Origin: CAZSNT01 sp964607765
GTDB lineage: Bacteria; Verrucomicrobiota; Lentisphaeria; Oligosphaerales; JABHEG01
Length of the DNA stretch: 38,897 nt
Assembly (NCBI GenBank): GCA_964607765.1
Contig: CAZSNT010000093.1
Coordinates: forward strand, 1 to 38,897
Reading direction: 5' to 3'
Shown piece by piece: positions 21,094 to 27,493 of this stretch. Position numbers and translations under genes: made by a program. The notes below the pieces were generated by a model. The model was not told where the DNA came from. It made no database searches and saw nothing but the letters and a program-made list of their open reading frames with translations. Within the stretch, counting starts at the first letter, position 1. Each line of letters starts with the position of its first letter.

Positions 21094-22059
21094 TCAAAGA
21101 TACGGGTATTCCGGCTCCGGAACCCGTTCGGCCGGCAGCGATGCGTGCAGTACGGGCACCGCCAGGTCACCCACGCCGTGCAGCCGCAGCACGCCGCTCA
21201 CCCGCACCCATTGCCCGGGAACGATGCTGCTGCCCGGACAAGGAACCACCTCGAGAGCAACAGACATGGCATCCGCAATACAGCACACAACAACAACACG
21301 TGACAGCTCAAACCGAGTATCACCGGAGAGCGCCGCCTCGGCCCGGCCGGTCAACGCGATGAACTTACCGTCCAACTCCGCGCCGCGCCCTTCCTGTATC
21401 CAACCGTAGACGTCCTTGATCGTGGCGGTCCCCAGCTCCAGCCCCCCGCCCGCGCCGGCGGCTGTACCGTCCGCGCCGGCGGCAGTCCCCGCCACCTCGA
21501 ACGGCGCGCCGAAGATCCAGTCCAGCGCCTGGCCCAGTGCCGGATCGTGAACCGAGCCGGCACGGCGGGACACGGCGCCTTGTGGGATCCGGCGCTTGCG
21601 CACACCTTCCGCGCTCAATCGCACCGGATCCGCCACCGCCGCAAAAATGAACGGTGCAGCAATCACCAGGCGGTGCAGCCACGGCCACCGGCTTCCCGAA
21701 CAACAGTCGTGCGTGTGGGCCGCAGCCGCCCCGGAGTCGGGCGACGCGTGCGCAGCACTGCAGTCGTGGTCCGCGTGCCCGCGGCAAGTCGACGGCGTGC
21801 TTTCCGCGTCGTGCTCGCACTCACCCGCGCCGTGAGCATGCCCGGACTCGTGCGCGCAATCGCCAACCTGCTTGAACAGCGCGGCAAGCCCCATGGCCAG
21901 CACAAACGCAGCCCCGAACGGAGTGAGCCACACATACCGCGGCGCCACGCACCGCGACACACGACCACTCACCCACGCCCACAGCAGGAAAGCGGACAGC
22001 GCCGCAAGCAGAAGACCATTCCACCGGTGCGTGTCCAGGCGCAATGCACTGGAGCTCAT
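21094..22059 (-). CDS. DUF1980 / TIGR03943 family membrane protein with His/Cys-rich loop
   Basis: A partner subunit of COG0701-type permeases (the ycgQ/ycgR pair of Bacillus). Two transmembrane helices (about residues 13-31 and 43-62) are followed by a loop of about 50 residues very rich in His, Cys, Asp and Glu (residues 68-120), then a third helix (about 130-146) and the DUF1980 domain with RVVVVCCIADAM and GQWVRVSGVLRL. The loop is an obvious metal-binding candidate. The next gene upstream on the same strand is the permease, so the two would form one complex in the membrane, probably for a metal or metalloid ion, though no substrate is proven. Start choice is uncertain: ATG at 22059 is used, while a TTG at 22065 has better spacing (8 bases) from an AGGAG. 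Confidence 0.85.
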   Translation of the reverse strand: MSSSALRLDTHRWNGLLLAALSAFLLWAWVSGRVSRCVAPRYVWLTPFGAAFVLAMGLAALFKQVGDCAHESGHAHGAGECEHDAESTPSTCRGHADHDCSAAHASPDSGAAAAHTHDCCSGSRWPWLHRLVIAAPFIFAAVADPVRLSAEGVRKRRIPQGAVSRRAGSVHDPALGQALDWIFGAPFEVAGTAAGADGTAAGAGGGLELGTATIKDVYGWIQEGRGAELDGKFIALTGRAEAALSGDTRFELSRVVVVCCIADAMSVALEVVPCPGSSIVPGQWVRVSGVLRLHGVGDLAVPVLHASLPAERVPEPEYPYL

Positions 22060-22100
22060 GCCCAAAACCGTCACTCCTTCCTGTTGCCGTTCGCCTCGAA

Positions 22101-22158
22101 TCACGGGTCACGGGTCACGTGACGGGGTGACCCAGTGACGCAGCGACTCACTGACTCG
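22101..22158. repeat. Heptamer and octamer array in the permease-DUF1980 gap
   Basis: Two TCACGGG heptamers (22101-22114) lead into five octamers GTGACGGG, GTGACCCA, GTGACGCA, GCGACTCA and CTGACTCG (22119-22158). The octamer family is the same as at 3165-3196. The array lies 42-100 bp upstream of the DUF1980 gene start. Confidence 0.8.
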
Positions 22159-22167
22159 TGTGCCTGT

Positions 22168-22188
22168 GCATCCGGCATCCGGCACCCT
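22168..22188. repeat. Heptamer array, 3 units (GCATCCG)
   Basis: GCATCCG, GCATCCG and GCACCCT follow each other up to the permease stop codon. It resembles the array at 18581-18608, which also ends at a stop codon. Confidence 0.6.
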
Positions 22189-23134
22189 ACCGCGGCAGGG
22201 CCTCGACCAAAGCAGGCATCCAGCCGCTGCCGGTCACACAGATCAGGAAAACCGCGCCCAGCATCAGCAGACACAAAGCTACAATCGCACGACGCCGAAA
22301 CACCGCCGTGTACATGAGCAACAGCTTGATGTCGAACATCGGTCCCAGCACGATGAACGAGAGTTTGGCCGGAACCGAGAACATGCGGAAACTGGCTGCG
22401 ATGAACGCGTCCGCCTCACTGCACACGTTCAACAGCACGGCCAGGCCCATGAACCCGGCCACGGACGCCACCGGATGCTCCGCCACAGGCGCAATGGCGG
22501 CGCGGCTGAAGCCGCTGTTGATCAACGCGGCCACCGCCGTGCCGCCGATCAGAAAGACGCTGAACGTCACGAAATCACTGGCCGACGTCTGCAGGCACAG
22601 CAGCAGCTTCCGATGCAGCGGCGTGCCCGGCGGCGCGTGACCGTGGCCGTGATCCGAGTCAGCCAAATCATGGATGTGCGTCAGAAACACACCGCGGTCG
22701 CCGAACCCCTGCCACATCACCAGCCCAACCGTGACCGCGATCCCCACACCCACACCCACGCGCAGCAGCGTCATCCCGACAGCGCCCTGACCGCGAAATG
22801 CGATCGCCGTACTCAATATCACCAACGGATGCACGATCGGAGCCGCGAGCATGTAGGTGATCGCACAGCTCGCGGGCACGCCCTTGAGAACGAGCCGACG
22901 CACGACCGGCACGATCCCGCACTCGCACATCGGGAATGCCACGCCCAGGAACGCGCTCGCGAGAATCCCCACGGCCCGGTTCCGCGGCAGCCACCGCACC
23001 ACGGCCTCGCGCGAGACAAACGTCTCAACCAACCCCGAGACAATCGAGCCCAGCGCGACGAACGGCAAGGCCTCGTACAGAAGGCTCAGCCACACGAGCA
23101 CGAAGTCGTTCAGGTTGAAAGAGAAGAGGGACAT
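22187..23134 (-). CDS. Permease of the COG0701 / ArsP_1 family
   Basis: A 315-residue inner-membrane permease (PF03773) with about eight hydrophobic segments. The family signature PMCECGIVPVVRRLVLKG is present, with Cys70 and Cys72 forming the CxC pair, repeated more weakly in the second half (LNVCSEADAFIAASF). A His-rich loop HIHDLADSDHGHGHAPP joins the two halves. ArsP members export organoarsenicals, and others are linked to metals; the substrate here is not known, but both this protein and its DUF1980 partner carry His-rich loops. No clear ribosome site precedes the ATG: a heptamer repeat array begins six bases upstream instead. Confidence 0.9.
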   Translation of the reverse strand: MSLFSFNLNDFVLVWLSLLYEALPFVALGSIVSGLVETFVSREAVVRWLPRNRAVGILASAFLGVAFPMCECGIVPVVRRLVLKGVPASCAITYMLAAPIVHPLVILSTAIAFRGQGAVGMTLLRVGVGVGIAVTVGLVMWQGFGDRGVFLTHIHDLADSDHGHGHAPPGTPLHRKLLLCLQTSASDFVTFSVFLIGGTAVAALINSGFSRAAIAPVAEHPVASVAGFMGLAVLLNVCSEADAFIAASFRMFSVPAKLSFIVLGPMFDIKLLLMYTAVFRRRAIVALCLLMLGAVFLICVTGSGWMPALVEALPR

Positions 23135-23139
23135 GGGGC

Positions 23140-23181
23140 AGTCGTTAGTCGTTAGTCGTTAGTCGTTAGTCGTTAGTGGTT
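23140..23181. repeat. Heptamer array AGTCGTT x5 + AGTGGTT
   Basis: Six contiguous 7-mers, five identical and one with a single change, end five bases before the permease ATG on the minus strand. They occupy the place where a ribosome-binding site would be expected. Confidence 0.9.
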
Positions 23182-23183
23182 GC

Positions 23184-23218
23184 ATCACGGATCACATATC
23201 ACGGATCACATATCACGC
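23184..23218. repeat. Heptamer array ATCACGG/ATCACAT, 5 units
   Basis: The units are ATCACGG, ATCACAT, ATCACGG, ATCACAT and ATCACGC, alternating. It adjoins the AGTCGTT array and ends five bases before the stop codon of the next gene. Confidence 0.9.
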
Positions 23219-23223
23219 GTCTC

Positions 23224-24312
23224 TCATTCGTCCGGCTCCTGCCCGCCTTGCTGCAGGTCGGCGATGGCCTGGTCCGTCATGCCCAGGATATTGAGGCCTG
23301 CCTTTGCGAACATCGCAGCTGCTGCCGTGTCGCCGCGTTCCAGGAACCTGTCGGCTTCCGCCAACACCTGTTCCGCCGGCTGTGCATCGCCGCGCGATGC
23401 GCTCATGCTCTGCAGCAGAGGCCCGCCCAGTTCCAGCATGCGGCGGACGTGTCCCGGCTCGGCTGTCTGCAGGGGGACGGGGGTCGCCATGTCCTTCCCC
23501 TGCTCAGCGATCGTATCGTCGTCAGGCGCCGCGACCGACCGGAGCCCAAGAAGACGCGCCACCAGTTCGGCCAGCCACAGAGCTTCCGTACCCGCACCGG
23601 CCGCCAGTCGTGCCCGGGCCAGCGTGAACAGCTTCCCGGCAGCGGGCGCGCCCTCCAGCATCGTGTCCTGCGCCGTGCGCAGCGGTTGCTCGCACTCCAG
23701 CAGCAGGGCGCGAGCCCGGCTGTCATCGTCGCCGTCACCGGCAACGGATCGCTCCGATGCCCGGAACGGCAGGTCGCCGCTCGCCGCCCGGCCCCGTTGC
23801 AGGGCCAACGTCACACCGGTCTCATCGCCGCCCTTTGCAGAAGCCACGGCGCGGGAAAGGTGCTGACGCAGTGCCGCCGCATCACGCCCCTCACGGTCTG
23901 CGGCCGCACCCAGCGCCGCGAGGGCGAGAAGCTCCTGGCGCTGCTCCTCATGGGCTTTGAAATACGCCCGACACGCTGCGGCCAACTGTGCGTCTGCCGC
24001 GCCGCCCAGGGCGGGAGCAAGCTCCTCCGCGAGCGTGCGCGCCGACGCTGCAGCCTCCGGCAGACGCCCGCGCCGCGCAGCAGCAGTCGCGGCAGCTGCC
24101 TTGCCCGGCACCCGCGCGTCAGTCCACTGACCGGTCCGTGCCAACGCCAGCGAAAGCTCGAACGCAGCCTGCAATGCGTGCTCGGCCCGAACACGGCGCC
24201 GGTGCTCGACCACGGTCAGCACAATGGCGATCACAGCCGCCAACACGACAGCTGTCACCACCACGCCGCCACGCCCCGGCGACGCTGCCTCAGCCTCACC
24301 ACTCTCCTTCAT
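23224..24312 (-). CDS. Hypothetical membrane-anchored Ala-rich helical protein
   Basis: I do not recognise this family. With the ATG at 24312 it has 362 residues: a short acidic N-terminus, one transmembrane helix (about 16-33, VVVTAVVLAAVIAIVLTVV) followed by EHRRRVRAEH, and then a long Ala/Leu/Glu/Arg-rich helical region that looks TPR- or coiled-coil-like but has no clear repeat motif. The positive residues after the helix and lack of a signal peptide suggest that the C-terminal part faces the cytoplasm. The start overlaps the last 17 bases of the upstream gene, so the two are translated together. A membrane-linked scaffold role is only a guess. Confidence 0.7.
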   Translation of the reverse strand: MKESGEAEAASPGRGGVVVTAVVLAAVIAIVLTVVEHRRRVRAEHALQAAFELSLALARTGQWTDARVPGKAAAATAAARRGRLPEAAASARTLAEELAPALGGAADAQLAAACRAYFKAHEEQRQELLALAALGAAADREGRDAAALRQHLSRAVASAKGGDETGVTLALQRGRAASGDLPFRASERSVAGDGDDDSRARALLLECEQPLRTAQDTMLEGAPAAGKLFTLARARLAAGAGTEALWLAELVARLLGLRSVAAPDDDTIAEQGKDMATPVPLQTAEPGHVRRMLELGGPLLQSMSASRGDAQPAEQVLAEADRFLERGDTAAAAMFAKAGLNILGMTDQAIADLQQGGQEPDE

Positions 24313-25372
24313 CCCACAGATCCTCGTCGTCACTCCCGTCGTCCTCGGGCGGCGCATCCGCCACCACGCTGATCGCCAACACGACCGGCGGCGCGCCCGC
24401 GTAGGCGCGCGCCGTCAACGATGCCAGTGGCACATCCGCCGTGAACAGGCGCCACCGCGTTACACCGAACGAGAGACTCTTGCCGTCCCGGGTGCGGCCG
24501 CGCCACACCACGCGCCAGTTGCTCGCGTCGCGCCCCGAATACGCCGAACCGATGTCGCGCCCCTCGAATACCGAAAACGACGTCTCCTGCCCGTCCCAGA
24601 ACCGCGCCGTCCAGATCACGCACGGGGTCTCCCTGCTGCCCTCGCCTCCCAGCGTGCCGTGCAGGAAATACACGCTGTTCGCTACCACGCCCACCGGTAT
24701 GGGCGACGCAAGCTGCTTGGGCAGGCTCTCGTGCCCCACACCCCGAAGCCCGAGGCAGTCGCGGGCGGCAATCGCCCGGGGCAGTCGGAATGCCACATCC
24801 TCGTGTGAGACAGTGTCGGGACCAGCCCACTCGATGCCGACGTTCATGTGTGCTGCGAGGTCGATGCTGTGCACGTCCCGACGATCGTTGAGCACGAGCA
24901 GGTTGTCGAACGCCACGTCCGCCAGCGCGTTCTCGACCCCCACATTCAACAACACGCGGGTCGCACTCGCAGGCACATCCGCAACCAACGACGCCTCGCG
25001 CCAGCCGCCGGCCTTGTCAAGCCGCGCCGCAACGTGCGTCACGCCATCCGGCAACGCCACGGCCAAGTGAATCTTCGGAACGCTCCACACCTGCAGCCCA
25101 GGCACAACCGAATCCACCGCAGTCATGCACCGAATCGTCAACTGACTGTCCCTCACCGCACTGAGCAACAGCTCGCGTGAGCAGAAAGCGGCCCCCCCCG
25201 CCGCCACCACGTTCAGTACGCCGCCCCGTGTATCGTCCTGCCGCAACCGCACCGCAGCCGGACCAATGGTGACCGCACGCCACGACGTCAGCTCGTCAAA
25301 CGTCGTCGCCAGCACAGTGCCGCCCCGCAACGCCCCCCCCGACAAAGCCCACAACAGCACCAGACACAGCAT
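24296..25372 (-). CDS. Hypothetical secreted protein with signal peptide
   Basis: I do not recognise this family. The frame is open further upstream, but I chose the ATG at 25372 because it begins a clean signal peptide (MLCLVLLWALSGGALRGGTVLA), giving 358 residues. The mature part is beta-rich, with text like a carbohydrate-binding or jelly-roll fold (LTIRCMTAVDSVVPGLQVWSVPKIHLAVALPDG, VLLNVGVENALADVAFDNLLVLND) and an acidic end (APPEDDGSDDEDLWDEGEW). Two runs of eight G (coding strand) lie inside the gene, at 25192-25199 and 25333-25340; a slip in either would shift the frame. The composite motif CAGGC-N4-ATGTAAATG lies 50-66 bp upstream. Confidence 0.7.
   Translation of the reverse strand: MLCLVLLWALSGGALRGGTVLATTFDELTSWRAVTIGPAAVRLRQDDTRGGVLNVVAAGGAAFCSRELLLSAVRDSQLTIRCMTAVDSVVPGLQVWSVPKIHLAVALPDGVTHVAARLDKAGGWREASLVADVPASATRVLLNVGVENALADVAFDNLLVLNDRRDVHSIDLAAHMNVGIEWAGPDTVSHEDVAFRLPRAIAARDCLGLRGVGHESLPKQLASPIPVGVVANSVYFLHGTLGGEGSRETPCVIWTARFWDGQETSFSVFEGRDIGSAYSGRDASNWRVVWRGRTRDGKSLSFGVTRWRLFTADVPLASLTARAYAGAPPVVLAISVVADAPPEDDGSDDEDLWDEGEW
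25192..25199 (-). repeat. G8 homopolymer tract in coding sequence
   Basis: Eight C on the plus strand, coding Gly in the secreted hypothetical protein. It is a potential slippage site. Confidence 0.6.
25333..25340 (-). repeat. G8 homopolymer tract near the gene start
   Basis: Eight C on the plus strand, about 11-13 codons after the start of the same gene, inside the signal peptide. A slip here would abolish the protein. Confidence 0.6.
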
Positions 25373-25420
25373 AATGCGCCACGCCAATCCGCCTCCATAC
25401 CCGGAGACCGATAGGCCTGG

Positions 25421-25438
25421 CAGGCCGGAATGTAAATG
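25421..25438 (-). promoter_or_regulatory. Composite motif CAGGC-N4-ATGTAAATG, copy 2
   Basis: It has the same bases and inner spacing as copy 1 at 21063-21080. Here GCCTG at 25415-25419 pairs with the CAGGC one base later, giving GCCTGGCAGGC. It lies 50-66 bp before the ATG of the secreted hypothetical gene. On the minus strand TTTACA could serve as a -35, with TATCGG 17 bases on. Confidence 0.5.
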
Positions 25439-25580
25439 GAGGTTACCGTACCGCATACCCGGAACTGCCGCTCTCACTGCGCTGCAATCAGTACTCCGCT
25501 CACTATGGAACACCGCGCAGCGATACGCAAGACCGCCACAGAACATGCAACGCCAATGGAACCGCCCCGTTTTTGGCGCG

Positions 25581-25595
25581 TCTAACATTGTTAGA
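25581..25595. promoter_or_regulatory. 15-bp palindrome TCTAACA-T-TGTTAGA
   Basis: A perfect inverted repeat with 7-base arms around one base, in an unusually AT-rich context for this genome. It looks like an operator for a dimeric regulator, but no such regulator gene is adjacent. Confidence 0.45.
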
Positions 25596-25680
25596 GACAC
25601 CAAACAATACCAACTGCAGGACCAGGAAAGGCTGGAACAGCAGATAAGATAAGAACCCTTCTCCTCTCCTTATTCCTTCG

Positions 25681-25717
25681 CATCCGGCGGCCATCCGTAG
25701 GCCGCCGGATGTGTTTT
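25681..25717 (+). terminator. Perfect rho-independent terminator with no recognised gene before it
   Basis: CATCCGGCGGCC (25681-25692) and GGCCGCCGGATG (25700-25711) form a perfect 12-bp stem with a 7-base loop, followed by TGTTTT. A plus-strand transcript must end here, yet the nearest upstream gene is on the minus strand. Confidence 0.8.
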
Positions 25718-25727
25718 CCGGACACGA

Positions 25728-25823
25728 CCCCCACCTTGTCCCGCACCTTGCCCCGCACCCAGTCCCGCACCTTGTCCCGCACCCAGTCCCGCACCTTGTC
25801 CCGCACCCAGTCCCGCACCTTGT
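25728..25823. repeat. 12-bp tandem array, 8 units
   Basis: Eight contiguous 12-mers: six alternate strictly between CCCGCACCTTGT and CCCGCACCCAGT, after two variants at the left end. The last unit supplies the -35 of the sulfatase promoter. It is not coding on either strand as far as can be told. Confidence 0.9.
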
Positions 25824-25848
25824 CCCCACGCCTTCGCCATGCTATTCT
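25820..25848 (+). promoter_or_regulatory. Putative sulfatase promoter using the last repeat unit
   Basis: TTGTCC (25820-25825) and TATTCT (25843-25848) are 17 bases apart, with TG before the -10 (TGCTATTCT, extended -10). The leader would be about 50 bases. Confidence 0.5.
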
Positions 25849-25905
25849 CTCCACCGTCGCAGGGACGACATTACGCGGCACACTCGAAACTGGGAGTCCG
25901 TCAGC

Positions 25906-27369
25906 ATGGCCGGCAAACAACCGAACATCCTCTTCATTTTCACAGATGACCACGCGGCTCACGCGATCAGTGCCTACGGCTCGAGAGTCAACCGCACCCC
26001 CAACATGGATCGGATCGCGCACGAAGGCGCGATCCTGCGCAACTGTTTCTGCGGCAACTCGATCTGCTCGCCAAGCCGAGCAACCGTGCTGACCGGCAAA
26101 CACAGCCACAAGAACGGGGTCACAGAGTGGCAGGAGTTCGACGGCAGCCAGTTCACCTTCCCCAAGCTGCTCCAAGCCAACGGCTACTCGACCGCCATCT
26201 TCGGCAAGTGGCACCTGACCTCTGAGCCGACCGGGTTCGATGAGTGGATGGTCTATCCGGGGCAAGGCCACTACTACAACCCCGACCTCCGAACGCCTGA
26301 AGGCATGAAGCGCGTCCCGGGCTACTCGGTCGAGATCGTCACCGACCTGTCCCTGGACTTCCTCGCCCGCCAGGCCGACTCGGACCAGCCGTTCCTGCTC
26401 ATGTGCCAGTACAAGGCGCCGCACCGCACGTGGATGCCCGGCCCCGATTACCTGGACCACTACGAGGACGCGGACCTGGCCGAACCACCCACTCTCTTCG
26501 ACGACTACAGTCACCGTTCGAGCGTGCTCAAAGACCACAAGATGGGCATCGCCGACCACCTTATCATGCACTACGACCTCAAGGTGCCCAAACCGGGCGA
26601 AGGCTACGAGAGCGTCTTTGACTTCAACCGCATGGACCCCGAGCAGCAGGCAGCGTGGATGGCCGCCTACGAGCCGCGGAATCAGGCTTTCGCCGCGGCA
26701 GGCCTGGAGGGCGATGCCCTGACACGCTGGAAGTACCAGCGCTATATGAAAGACTACCTGCGCGTGATCGACGCCGTCGACGACAACATCGGCCGACTGC
26801 TGGACCACCTGGACCGGACCGGGCTTGCGGACAACACGATCGTGGTCTACAGCTCCGACCAGGGCTTCTACCTCGGCGACCACGGCTGGTACGACAAGCG
26901 CTGGATGTACGAAGAGTCCCTGCGCATGCCATTCGTGATCCGCTGGCCGGGCGTCATCGCACCGGGGACGGACATCGACCAACTGACGCAGAACATCGAC
27001 TTCGCGCCCACCTTCATAGAGGCCGCGGGGCTGCCCGTGCCCGACGAGATCCAGGGCGTCAGCATGCTGCCTGTCCTGCGCGGGGAACAGACCGCCTGGC
27101 GCAACGCTGTCTACTACCACTACTACAACGACCCGTGCGAACACGGCGTCGCCAGGCACTACGGCATCCGCACAGAGGACCTCAAGCTGATCTACTTCTA
27201 CGGCGCTGACGAGTGGGACATGTTCGACCTGGAACGCGACCCTCAGGAACTGACCAGCGTCTACCACGATCCCGCCTACGCCGAGACGCGTGACATGCTC
27301 AAACGCCAGTTGGTCGCGCTGCGCGAGCACTACGACGACACCACAGGCAACCCCCTCACCGTCACCTGA
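25906..27369 (+). CDS. Type I sulfatase (formylglycine-dependent, arylsulfatase family)
   Basis: An 487-residue sulfatase. The maturation motif is intact: Cys54 in ICSPSRATVLTG, to be converted to formylglycine by an anaerobic or copper-type enzyme not in this window. Metal and substrate residues are visible: Asp14 and Asp15 (IFTDDHA), GKWHL, KAPHRTW, SSDQGFYLGDHGW, and PFVIRWPG. The overall text resembles the S1_11-like group that removes 6-sulfate from N-acetylglucosamine in mucin or heparan, but that assignment is tentative. I chose the ATG at 25906 (GGGAG nine bases before it); the frame stays open through the repeat array upstream, which is not protein-like. No signal peptide is seen, so either it acts in the cytoplasm on imported sugars or export uses another route. 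The giant VIT/VWA gene follows after 124 bp. Confidence 0.95.
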   Translation: MAGKQPNILFIFTDDHAAHAISAYGSRVNRTPNMDRIAHEGAILRNCFCGNSICSPSRATVLTGKHSHKNGVTEWQEFDGSQFTFPKLLQANGYSTAIFGKWHLTSEPTGFDEWMVYPGQGHYYNPDLRTPEGMKRVPGYSVEIVTDLSLDFLARQADSDQPFLLMCQYKAPHRTWMPGPDYLDHYEDADLAEPPTLFDDYSHRSSVLKDHKMGIADHLIMHYDLKVPKPGEGYESVFDFNRMDPEQQAAWMAAYEPRNQAFAAAGLEGDALTRWKYQRYMKDYLRVIDAVDDNIGRLLDHLDRTGLADNTIVVYSSDQGFYLGDHGWYDKRWMYEESLRMPFVIRWPGVIAPGTDIDQLTQNIDFAPTFIEAAGLPVPDEIQGVSMLPVLRGEQTAWRNAVYYHYYNDPCEHGVARHYGIRTEDLKLIYFYGADEWDMFDLERDPQELTSVYHDPAYAETRDMLKRQLVALREHYDDTTGNPLTVT

Positions 27370-27493
27370 CGGCCCCGGAAGAACTGGCGGCACGTTCAAA
27401 ATATGCGCTCTCGCAGGCGTCTTTGTCAGCAGAGCCGCAATCCACACGCCGCGTCAGCTTGCACGACATTCGTGCACTGCAGAGAGGGATCCG

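Larger units (their letters stand above)
25373..25905. other. 533-bp divergent gap between the hypothetical gene and the sulfatase
   Basis: No confident gene. From left to right it holds the composite motif (25421-25438), an AT-richer part with a 15-bp palindrome (25581-25595), a perfect terminator (25681-25717), a 12-bp repeat array (25728-25823) and the sulfatase promoter (25820-25848). A 35-codon frame at 25545-25652 (start MQRQWNRPVFGASNIVRDTK) ends 28 bp before the terminator, but it has no clear ribosome site and is not called as a gene. Confidence 0.6.

Noticed and set aside
22160..23155. Plus-strand frame opposite the permease
   Set aside because: It is a shadow of a clear permease gene, rich in His, Arg and Gln, and runs into the heptamer array.
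25709..25905. N-terminal extension of the sulfatase through the repeat array
   Set aside because: The extension is made of PHLVPHPV-type repeats read from the 12-bp array; the family N-terminus and a ribosome site are at 25906.
25591..27447. Minus-strand open frame of 618 codons opposite the sulfatase
   Set aside because: The plus strand encodes a complete sulfatase with CSPSR; the antisense text is Val/Gly/His-rich and has no recognisable domain, and its C-terminal part is read from the 12-bp repeat array.
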